From NCBI RefSeq assembly GCF_026151205.1, contig NC_087072.1, positions 8,985,669 to 9,049,668 on the forward strand: 64,000 nt of DNA, in the 5' to 3' direction. Position 1 is the stretch's first letter. Each line of letters begins with the position of its first letter. The notes below the pieces were generated by a model that was not told the origin of the DNA, searched no databases, and was given only the letters and a program-made list of their open reading frames with translations. Below, in pieces: positions 42,801 through 54,000 of the stretch. The translations under genes were made by a program, and so were the position numbers. Source of the stretch: Bolinopsis microptera (taxonomy: Eukaryota; Ctenophora; Tentaculata; Lobata; Bolinopsidae).

Positions 42801-43494
42801 TGGCCTGGCCCATTAAGAGAGATGCCCAATAAAGTAGATCATTCTCCAATTTTTGTAGGTGTTTCTGGACACAAAGTGAGTCATCTTACATCTTGTGACA
42901 AATGCTGTGTTGCTCATGAGTCTTTAAGACCTTTCTAGTTAACAGTTCAATAGCCCATTTGTGAATATTGTCATTGTTCACTCGGCAAAAATCCGTTTTT
43001 CAGCCACATTTCCGAAAATAAGTCTTTTAGGGTATATGTTGCTTTATAAGTTGTATATAAATGTGGCCATTATGTACATTTTAGTGTATCAGAATAGTCT
43101 CTACGACCTTCCTAGGTGGAAATGCCAAAAATCACGGAAATTATGAACTGCGTCAAGCCAAAAACCGTTTTTTCGGCCATATTTCCGAAACGAAGCATTT
43201 TAAGGTATATGTTGCTTCATAAGTTGTATATAAATGTGGCTATTAGGCACATTTTGGTGTATCGGAATAGTCTTTAAGACCTTCCTGGGCTGAAATACAA
43301 AAATTCGAGTGACCGCGAAACCCTGAAAAAGGGCGTGGCCCGTATATGGGTGTTCCCGCCAAAATAAAAATTGCCACCTATAAAAATCCTTTAGTTTAGG
43401 CTTCCAACTAGTGATTCTTGAAGTCAAATTGCTTTTACTAAACTAATCCCACGCCATTGATATTCCTGACATATCCTCATTCCTCCCTAACTAT
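39845..43494. mobile_element. 3.65-kb foldback (palindromic) element
   Basis: The outer ends ATAGTTAGGGAGGG and CCTCCCTAACTAT, then AATGGCGTGGGATTAG and its complement, open two arms of about 1.7 kb. Matching can be followed almost to the centre (about 41.7 kb), for example CCAATATTGGTC at about 40899 and at about 42395. Arms differ by scattered substitutions and small indels. Twin frames at 39895-40122/43200-43427 and 40175-40360/42961-43146 are arm duplicates, not genes. No transposase was seen. The outermost right end has about 20 extra bases and no certain target duplication. Confidence 0.85.
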
Positions 43495-44344
43495 AACGCA
43501 GTAACCAGATCTCCCAATTTGTTTCAAAATTTCCCAAAATTGTGGCGGGGTTATCGGTTTTTTATCCAAAATTGTGAACAATTGTGCGGGAAGTTCTGAA
43601 AACTGCTGTTAGTGTAAATTTGCGCGGAAAACAGCTCAAAGTGCGAATATGTGCGTACTGCGGTCAACGGTCACAGGTGCGATTCTAGTTCCACAACCGC
43701 CGCACCTAAATGTTGCTCTCAATAGGAGAGGTAAGAAGGGCAGGAGAACAATTACCTAGTGACAGTTGCTCTTTTAGTGTAACCATTTCCAGCTCAATGT
43801 TCTTCCTCTCCTAGTGACGACTGATGACAGTGTTTAGTGAGACATCTGTTGACACAATTTGGGATTCAATTTACTGAACGAGTGTTTTCAATTGTGATAA
43901 TTTATTCACATATTATCTTATTTGCCGCAGATACACCGTAAGTGACATGTTTTGAACATCAAGACGTTCTTGATAAAATAGACTTTCCTAGCGTGCTGTC
44001 TCCGTAACCTTCCGTTGATCGTATGTATTATTTGCGGTATTCATTTATGGAACTGCCTAGCAGAATAATGAAAAACCATTCAACAGAAAATTATGGCCGA
44101 AACTCAGTCACAATAAGAAAACTTAATTCAATCATTATATTAATGGAGTGTTATAAAGTTGTTGTACTCTATAAGTGTATATTCACCTACAAGCATAACT
44201 GCTTGGCGTGATGAGGTACATCTTTGATTGGTCGAAGGTCTTTCAACAACACAGCATCATCATTTTCATAGTAGTCCCCGGCTTATGACGGGTTCATAGC
44301 GGTATTAAACATGTTTTTCTGGGCCCAAACATTCTACGCTCCTA
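43495..44344. other. Region without a recognised gene
   Basis: No exon supported. The right part may be the 3' UTR of the minus-strand retrotransposon that starts at 44345. Confidence 0.4.
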
Positions 44345-46057
44345 CTATGCTATTACTGGTCTCTTGACTAACTCCCAATCATCTGTCCATATGGTATTGT
44401 TTCTGGACAAATAGATGGTATACGATGCCCTCAGGCTGATCTCAGCGATCTTCATGCAGGCCTTCTTCTTCTCTTTGTTGTTTACGTTCAGGTGGTTCGT
44501 AAAGGTTGGGAGGCTATAGTTGTAAATGCCTCGAGCTCCCACTTCTACTGTCTGGAGCTTGCAAGCCCATCCGTTGGCTTCTATCTCTTCTGTCAGCTGC
44601 TGATATCTCTTCATCTTTCGCTTCTCTTGATCAGCAAAGTTCTGCTCATTTCCACAAGTCAGCTCCATTAGATAAACCTTCTTTGCTTTATCTGAATAGA
44701 TCACTACATCAGGTCTTAGTGGTGTAGCTGCAATGTGCTGCGGGAAGTTCCTCTGTCTCTCATCCTCATCAAATATTATCTTCCAGTCGTTGGCATCTGA
44801 AAAGAAATATCTTTTGGTCTTATGATGAGTTGGGTCAGCTAAGGTAACCTTCTCGCGCTTATTGCCTGCCTTGTGAAAGACCGACGGTGCCCTCTTCGAT
44901 TCCTTGGCGATGTCGGAATTAAACTCTTCAATCTGTGATGAAACAGTCTTCATGATTTCACGTAGGACCTGATCATGGCGCCAGTTGAAACGTCCCTGTC
45001 TCAGTGCAACCTTGCAGAACGTGAGGATATGATTGAGTGTCCCTTGTTTGCTGCAGAGTTTACAGTTTCCTGAAACGGCTTTATTCCAAAGCTTTAGGTT
45101 GCTAGGTGTTGACGCAGTGTCATGGATAGCATTGACATGAAACTTTAACAGTTCCGGACTAAGTTGATAGATCAGGTTATTCCACGTGGTGTCAAATGTC
45201 ATTGTATTTTCCCATGTGAGAAAGAGGTTTTGCCGCTTTTTGTCAAAAAGTGAACAAATAAGTGTCTCTTCATCAAAGGTCCTCACCATGTTGGTTAGCA
45301 GTTTCCTCTCTGATGTGTCCTCATATCTTGTCCCATACCCGAGGCCAGTTGTACCAACTGCAGGTTTTCCAACTAACTCTTGGAAGTAAAGTTGGCGCTG
45401 ACGGTCTTTCAGCTCTTTGGGATAAGACCACATCTTCTGTGTGTCTGCAATAGCCTTATGGTTAGAGTACACTTTTTTGATGTAGGGGTCACTTGAGTTA
45501 CAAAGTTGGTGTCCCTTAATAAGTTGGATGACTTTGTACTCAGTGCAGATGTTTTTCAGCTGCAATCCTTTCTGGTCTCTACTCCTGTAGAGGACGGTGG
45601 TGGTACAAGGATGCGCAATCCCTAGCCACTTCTTAAGGTATCTGTTACACAGTGCCTCAAGCTCTCTCACAAATGTGATGGGTAGGTTATAAACAGTAAA
45701 CCCCCATGACATCTTACTAATGATGAGGTGGTTATACACCCACGCCTTCATTGGACCGGTGATTTCATCATTAGACGTTGTTTCCAAAAGGTCCTCTAAC
45801 TTCTTCTTAATCATGGACCGAATTTCCTTCACCTCAAGATCTACATACATGTACATTCCTAGGAACTTCATTGGTGCTTGGATAATGGACGGCACCTGTT
45901 GTTCGCTTTGTACAAACTCTGCATCATAGGTATTGTACTTTCCTCCAGTACACTTCATAGACATAGACAGGCACTTCGATGGTTTAGCCTTCATTTTCTT
46001 CGACCAGTCCAGGAACTCTTCTACTACCTTCAACATCTTCAACATAAGGAAAGGCAT
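44345..46057 (-). mobile_element. R2/NeSL-like non-LTR retrotransposon, 5'-truncated ORF with RLE domain
   Basis: A single intact frame of 570 codons. It opens in the reverse transcriptase palm just after the catalytic YADD region (KVVEEFLDWSKKMKAKPSKC), passes through the thumb, and has a CCHC knuckle near residues 333-350 (CKLCSKQGTLNHILTFC). It then shows a restriction-like endonuclease motif, RPDVVIYSDK followed by YLMELTCGNE (PD...E.T). This layout (RT, CCHC, RLE, no APE endonuclease) defines the early-branching R2/R4/NeSL/CRE/HERO group. No stops interrupt 1.7 kb, so the copy is fairly young. The upstream 46058-46270 sequence does not continue the RT, so the 5' end is lost. Listed 'ATG' is internal, not the true start. 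Confidence 0.83.
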
Positions 46058-46277
46058 AAAGGGGTAAAATGATTGGATGTTCAGGCGATGTCATTGTTAT
46101 CCGACAGGTTCATTAAAGACAACGGACAACCACACGCTGCACAAGTGCACGTGTAGGTTTAATAATGGCAACGACTTGTCTGGGGAAGCTGTAGTTCTAG
46201 TCGCGCCAAGTTCTTGGTACACGTGAGCCGGGGAGCGCCAGGACACCTGACCTAGACACTCTCCGGAGACAGTGTTC

Positions 46278-46410
46278 ACAGTACCTGTTGCTGCAGCTGT
46301 ACCTGTTGCTGCAGCTGTACCTGTTGCTGCAGCTGTACCTGTTGCTGCAGCTGTACCTGTTGCTGCAGCTGTACCTGTTGCTGCAGCTGTACCTTTTGCT
46401 GCAGCTGTGG
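46278..46410. repeat. 18-bp minisatellite
   Basis: About seven tandem copies of GCTGTACCTGTTGCTGCA. It keeps reading frames open on both strands (Val-Pro-Ala-Ala and Ala-Ala-Thr-Gly repeats) that have no other support as genes. Confidence 0.93.
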
Positions 46411-49400
46411 CTCGAGTCTCAAACTTGAGTGATTCGTCGAGCACAACTATGACCTTAATGAGCGGCTCGTACTTTGTTTCATTTTCGCTTTATTTTTAGT
46501 ACTAATCCTGATTGAATTGATCTATCTACTAAGTCAAGCGTTTTGTATATTAAGTATAATTGTGTTGTCAAGAACTTACACTCATGATTAGTATTGTTGT
46601 AGCACTAGACTAGATATGCCTGCAAATCAATATAGGTCCGGTATATTTTGCGCGGATCGGAACCGCATATTTTTGTTCCCCTCAAAATGTTAGAATTTAT
46701 ATAATATCCACCTCCTTTGAACAAAAGATTCCTAAATCCCATACAATGGAAAGTAAAAGCAAACATTGTCAGAACAATTCAATAAGTACAATAATTTGTA
46801 GCCGATCGTGATTTCATTATACTATTCGGTATTTAATAATTATACTTTTTACTGATTACCAGGTCTGTCTGTTTTAATCACTACAGTTACAGAGTAATAA
46901 TATTATGTCGCTGAATATCGTCTGGTGACAATTATTCAGTTATTACTATAAATAATATATTATTTATCATCGTTCTTCATCTTTAAGGAGTGTAATCAGA
47001 ACAAAATCAACAATTTATCTTGAACGAGTTAGTGGTATTAATTACCGTATTTAACTGCGGTTCGTGACAAAGATTGTTATGGCTCCTATCAAACATCAGT
47101 CACAGGTTTTTTAATCTCTTCTGTTGTTAATATTAAATTGCTTTCCAAGATTTTAAGAGGACATATCTTCTATAACTTCCTGATAATCTCATATCATGAA
47201 TGTTTTATTGTATTTACACAGCCATAGTTAAAATTTATAAAAGACACACCCGAAGACAGGGTTTAACTTTATCTTGGTTGAAGTATAAACTCTATAGATC
47301 CCACAATTCCAGTGTTTATACACATCAAAATAATAACCAGAAAGCAGAAGTGTTCGATACTTTGACATTTTGTTATAAAATTTTAGACATAAAAAGCATT
47401 GTCCTGAAGTTTATAATGAATACAGATTAACATACTGAATATAGAAGCCTGGAAGTGAATGGTGATGAAAGTGATGATAACCCACTCAAATTCTCCCACA
47501 CATATCAGGATTACTGTATTCAATGCGGTAGAATTATTACTCACCAGCACATTGTTTTGCACTGCACACACCACACAGCATATAACTCAAAGCACCGATC
47601 TCAGGCTCACGTCTCAGCTTTCTTTGTTTTTGAATTAGTAAATTTCACAGCTGCTGGTGTAGGGGAACTATTTGAGTTGATTTGCCTATCACAGTATCAC
47701 CTACGTTTTTAGTGTAACGACAATTTTAATAAACCTGTTATTTGTAGTCCAAAGGCTGATTTAAAACTCCAAATCTAACCATTCCTCGTCCTCCTAGCCT
47801 CTCTCAGTTATCACAATTTAAACCTATCATGGTATCTACCACCATCAAAACAACCACAATTAAGTAATTATGATAATTCAATGTCTACTCACAAGACCTG
47901 TTACACCCATCAATATGCAGGATTCAGTACACGCATTATCTATTTGGTAGCTGCTAATCTGGAGGAGCTGTGGCCCAATTAGACACATTTTGGGGCGATA
48001 AGGTATATTTCCTATATTTCCATACTCGTGAATCTTGATCGCAGCTATGTAGGAGTCATATTACGGATTACATAGTCACAATAGTGACTTTAATAGATAA
48101 TATGTTCCATTTTCTTCTCAGCCCGACCTTCTCATTCTCATGACCTTAAAGTTGAAGTGTCAGATTCGTGCGTATCTGAGTCATGAAACATGAAAGTTGT
48201 GCGATTAGATGGCTCGAATTGTGCGATTTTCATTTGCTGAATTGGTAAACAGTTTGTATAATGTTTGGGGTGGCGAGAATTTTTGTTGTTTGTTTGCTTC
48301 GAAGCAGAATGAGATCAAATAATCAGTGTGGAATTAAGTTAAATGTCTGAGAAAATACTGTACAATGTACGTAGAAATGACTTAGCATGTTGTTACTGTT
48401 ACACAGCCAGTTATCATTGTTCCCAGCTGTATGCCGGGACATTTCGCTGTAACAACAGGCATGTTCTTACAATTAGTATTGTTGTTAAGAGCCATTAAAG
48501 GTAATGAGGGAGATTACCACATCGAGGTTGAAACTGTGAGAACTCTCCGAGAGAAAGCAGCTGTTACACTCCTTTGTTACCTGCGCTAGCTTGTATTGTA
48601 TTGTATAATAACGTTCACAAATAACCGCTCAGCTAGATTAGAAGACTCCGACATTTGCATCTGTCTGTGAATTACAAATCAGGTTAAAGTGTATTTAGTG
48701 TAATAGTATCTACCCAGTGATTCATGTTTCATATGTACAAGAGTACAAGGACAGTTGTCTAGCCCTTGTTAAGATCTTGGCTTACAATTATAATCGTTTA
48801 ACTTCAATGGTTTAGTCATGAGGCCCATCGTTAGTCACTCTTTGTCACTCTTCGTCACTGAATAATACATTTTGACTTTTGTTCTTTCCATACACAGCAA
48901 ATTCTCCGACTCATTCTACCCAAATTTTATCTCTTATATCACATGTACTATACTATGTAGTAGTCAAGTGACGTTTAAAGACTTTGGCCACAGACATTAG
49001 ACAAGATTTAACTTTTGTGTGGAGCTCAGTTCTGAAAATCACGGTATTTTTCTCACAGTCACAATGACACTAACATAACCTGACATGGTAGTCAAAGTGT
49101 AAGACATAAAATTGTGACTCGCTTGGAGCCACGCGTCTTCTTAACTTCTATCAGTTTCGGGTGGGCTAATTAGAACAAATTTATTCCAACAATTAGACAA
49201 TAATATATATAATATTACAAATTCGATTTCATAATATCAGCGAATGACTGACGAGTCAGCGTCTCAACAGTCGACATTTGGTTAAGTATTGAGACCCTGA
49301 CAAAGCGAATTGTTGAATATTTATTGACTAAACCATTTGTTATCTTCTATTGGTAGCGCCTGCTAGATTGGGCACTAGACACTGCTTTACTGACTGCTTG

Positions 49401-50925
49401 GTGACTGATAATTAAGCATCCAAGAATCCTGATGCTATTTCATGAAAATGTTTCTTGACTCTTATTTTTGAACACTTTATATCTTTGGAAACTCTTTATA
49501 ACTCTGAGATCTAACTCTGATTTAAGCGCATTTCTTCAGTATCTTTCTAATGCCCGTGGACAAGGATAATCAGAATCAAAATTGATTAATTTATAATAAA
49601 AAATAAATCAAATTATTCAACCATTCATAAACTTCATTACTTATTACAAATTTACAGAATCAAGCTGTACACTTAGATTATTTTATGATATGTATAATAT
49701 TGGTCTTGTACTTGCGATTAGTTTTTGGTTGCTAATTTCATTTGTTGATAATTGATCATAAACTAGTTAAATAGATCTAGAATCAGTGTTAATGTAAATT
49801 GACGCAATAGTAACAGTGGCCAGTGCTAAATATCAGCAATCTGTGTTTTGCCAATAAACAAGTGACACAGGTGTAGATCCAGCAACCTAGTGGCTCCCTC
49901 ATTTCGGTTAACAAACCAGCTGCTGGATTAAATATTTATCTGTTTAAATGGACATTTGTAATAGCCGTACTGTTGAGCATGCTTGGTGGCCACCAGGTCA
50001 CGCCTTACCGCTTTTAATTATTTGTTCACTATAATTAGTCTGTTTAAAGATTGCAAATGACACCTATTATTTATAGGAACCACAGTGTGACGTATTTGAC
50101 GTGAGCTACTGAGTACCAAACATCCGCAGGAAACATCTTGAAGAAATATAAGTTTTAACTTTGTTTTTATAATTCATCTATTTTTATCTCCTTCTGGCAT
50201 GTTAACATTCTCTAAGTGCCAATATTTCTAGATTACTAAACGTTATTGTATGGTTTTAAAATTGAACCTAGACCTCAGTGAAATTCGATACAACGTTTGC
50301 AGTACGTTTATTCTTTGTGAACTGATATTGAGATTTGGTGTTCTACATTCTAAACTGTGATTTTAACCTCTGTTACCTCTCGCAGTCTACTAAACCACCA
50401 GATGTACTGAATGTTACTGTGCCTCCGCGACTACTCATTCGTTACTAATGATCCACGATTACTCTGATGTTTTCTCTGTTTAAATTCGATTTTAACCTCG
50501 TGAATCGTATGACTAAGTTATCGCGTACGTTACACATTTTTCTTCTAAGGTTAAGATTCTCAATTCTCATATATTATTTGCATTAGTCGTTCATCATATC
50601 ACTTTTAGGTTTCGAAATAAGTTTACCATGTCTGATTTTGGTTCAAGGGTTAAACGAATTCATCGCGCATACATTTATCCTGTGGAGCAATTGAACTATT
50701 CTGATTACTAAAAATACCATCACATATTTATTATTGTATGACATACATATTATCGTGATTGAAAAACTCTTCTTTCGAAAATCACACTCACCACTCATTT
50801 CTCTTTCATAGAATCAATAACTTATACTGCGTTCAAGTCCTATGCATATGGTTATAGTATATCGAGTAAGTGCACTTTTCTATAACTTAACCCATTGACA
50901 ATATAATATATTATATGATAGGAAT
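46411..50925. other. Region without a recognised host gene
   Basis: AT-rich, with scattered stops. One retrotransposon-like relic is listed separately at 47458-47712. Nothing else was identified. Confidence 0.45.
47458..47712 (+). pseudogene. Possible LINE C-terminal relic with CCHC knuckle
   Basis: The frame contains CIQCGRIITHQHIVLHC (C-x2-C-x7-H-x4-C), like the zinc knuckle that follows the RT in several non-LTR elements. The preceding 250 bp, in a neighbouring frame, is basic and LINE-like (RRQGLTLSWLKYKLYRSH). It is too degenerate to classify. Confidence 0.3.
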
Positions 50926-50989
50926 ATGATGATTTTTGAAATTTCCTTTTCAAGGCCAAGGGTACAGATTGTCAGCTGTGCAGTTGACC

Positions 50990-51085
50990 TAACCAAGTAT
51001 CAATGTAGGAAGTTTATGTCAGCTGTAAAGTGTCAACTTATTGACCCAACCAAGTATCAATGTAGGAAGTTTATGACAGTTGCGC
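50990..51085 (+). repeat. 59-bp-spaced duplication covering the GPCR start codon
   Basis: AACCAAGTATCAATGTAGGA followed by AGTTTATG occurs twice, 59 bp apart. The second copy supplies the likely start ATG (51073); the first gives an upstream ATG whose frame also runs into the gene. Confidence 0.8.
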
Positions 51086-54000
51086 TACTCTTATCAACTC
51101 TCCTTGTTTTCTCGGCAATTTGCACCGACGATGATTGGAAAGCAGGAGCCGTTATCGATCATGTGGACGGTAAGGATAACATATCAGTTATTAAATTTAA
51201 TACGCCAATTTTAAGTTTATTATTATTATTAGATACAATATAAGTAAGAATAAAATCGACTCCAAAATTGAATTTAGTGTTCTGTTATTCTTCAAACAGG
51301 TGCGATAACTACTTTTGATTCAGGTGACGTGGTAGTTTGCTACTTGAGTAAAATAATCTCCCAAAAGAACATCCAGAATCTCCTCTCTTTTCAAGCAGTG
51401 GTTACGAATCAAACATATTGGCCCAAAGGTACATAGATTGATATAATAATAGCAGCACACTTTTGTGCAACCAACGACTATTCATTCGCAAGGTAGTGCT
51501 TAGAAAGTGATGTGGTATTACTTTTGTTTTTGATAAATTACTCAAAGCTGCTATTAAATCATGTTTAAAAACTTTTCCTAATTCACCTAGATTTCACGGT
51601 GGGTTACGTGGTTGTTAAATGGTTCAATATACCCGATGAAAGTCATGTAAACAGACTTTTGAAGGTTCTCAATGAATACCCAAAGATAATCGCGTTCGTG
51701 GGGTTTGTGGGGAATTTCATTGACGTCATACAATCTGCTTCCTTTGTATCTTCCATCAGGTTTGTAAATACTCTAAAACACTATCGTATTTTAAGGAAAA
51801 CCAATAGAACAGACTAAAAATAGTTTGAATGTTGGCAGTAGGGTCACAATTTGTGCTATACATATTTTCATGCGTGGAGAATAAGCAGTTAAATTTACAT
51901 CACTGCTTATAATGTGATAACATTATTTTCACAACTTTGAGTTGTGAAAATAGTTTTATCCAACGAGTTTGACGAGTTGGATAAAAACGAGTTACATACC
52001 GAGTTTGACGAGGTGTGTAAATCATGTTATCATATTATAGGCAGTGATGTAAATGCATTCTCTGATGATCTACGAAATGATGCTAGCGAATGCAGCATTT
52101 ACATCGGAAATTAACGACCGATAATATTACTACATATAACATTCCAGAGTCAAACTTTCTAGAGGACACATCCTTATCTTTTAAAATTGTTACAATTCGC
52201 TGAGATGTTGCTAATTATTTTTAAAACAGAAAGTGGCATAGTAGTATAGCTTATGTTCTGATAAATATTTTGCTTCAAAATTTTACAGAATGTCAATAAC
52301 AAGTATAGTAGTCAAACCTTTGTGGCAAGTTTTGTGTGAGTGTGAGCTTATTTTACCAATTTAAAATAATTAGCAACATCTCAGCGACCTATAACAATTT
52401 TAAGAGATAAGGATGGACCAGGGCAATAACAATAGTTATCGCACTCCTATTTACCTGTTAATCACAGCCTAAATGTAGTTTATTGTTATATAATAATAGT
52501 TATTGCCCTCCCAGTTATTGCAACCCTATTTAATGCATTATATTATCGTAAACAAGAGTGAGATAACAACTTTTACATTATGGACAGTTACACACTGATC
52601 ATGAGAGAATACAAATTAAGTAACGACTTGAAGGAATTCAAAGGTTTAAACACATTCTTCAGGATACCCACATTCACATGCTCGATCAGCATTAAGATAG
52701 ATCAACTATTGGAGGTGGACAACCAGGAGTTTATGACTAGGATCACTGCTTCTAGAACTCAGCAAATTAGTGGCACCATACCCAGGTAACAATCGTTTTT
52801 CTTATTCTCATTCATCGATTACCTTGAAATTAAATATATATAATATATACCTTTTTAACAGTCATTGCAGTTCAATTTTAAATTATCCAGCAAAATAGAA
52901 TTACATTATCCAGAAAGTAAGCTTTTTTTGTTTGCTAAGATCTAATCCCGCCTAGCATATTGGATGGTCTCGGTACAAATATAGTGAGTGTCTTCTATAC
53001 CCAAGATAAGTCACTCGAGTTCAGTAAGCTGACTCAGCAACTTGATCTGAGAAAAGACCATGTAGATATGGAATATCATCAACAGTTGACAGGAGATGGA
53101 GCTGCTGATGGCAAAGCTGGTGAGATAAATCTGAGATTTATAATTAATTTTTCATCTAAAGTGTCTGATTTTTCGTATAAATACTGAATCCAAAAATCAT
53201 CTTTAGAAACTGTGAAAGTTGACACCGTAGGTCCAATATTGATCCAGTATTGGTCTAATTAACAGCATACAGGTATGCTCCATTACTCCTAAACATTGCT
53301 AAATGCGTTTTTATGTTTGAATTGTTAAAATTTTTCAAAAACTCATGAACTTTCATCTAATTTAAAGTGAATTAAACCGAGCTGAAAGGGGTACTGGAGT
53401 AAACAGTTAACACCCTTTTTACTTGCTTACTCCAAGTATTAGTAGTGTTTTTACACACAGTTAACATCGACAGTCGAATTTACATAAAGTTTGACATGGT
53501 TTTTACATAAAGTTTGACATGGTTTTGTAAGATTACCACATCCAAAAGGGATATTCAGCATTAGTCCACTGTTGATTACAAATAGTCCACTGTTGATTAC
53601 AAATAGTCCACTATTGATTACAAATAGTCCACTGTTGATAACAAATAGTCCACTGTTGATAACAAATAGTCCACTATTGATTACAGATGGTCCACTGTTG
53701 ATTACAGATAGTCCATTATTGATTACAGATAGTCCACTATTGATTACAAATAGTCCACTGTTGATTACAGATAGTCCACTGTTGATTACAGATAGTCCAT
53801 TATTGATTACAGATAGTCCACTATTGATTACAGATAGTCCACTATTGATTAGAAATAGTCCACTATTGATTACAGATAGTCCACTGTTGATAACAAATAG
53901 TCAACTATTGATTACAAATAGTCCACTATTGATTACAGATAGTTCACTGTTGATTACAGATAGTCCACTACTGATTACAAATAGTCCACTATTGATTACA

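Noticed and set aside
39895-43427. Paired frames in the 3.65-kb foldback (75 and 61 codons)
   Set aside because: They mirror each other across the palindrome and lack codon or family features.
46097-46499. Ala-rich frames on both strands
   Set aside because: They come from the 18-bp minisatellite; nothing else supports a protein.
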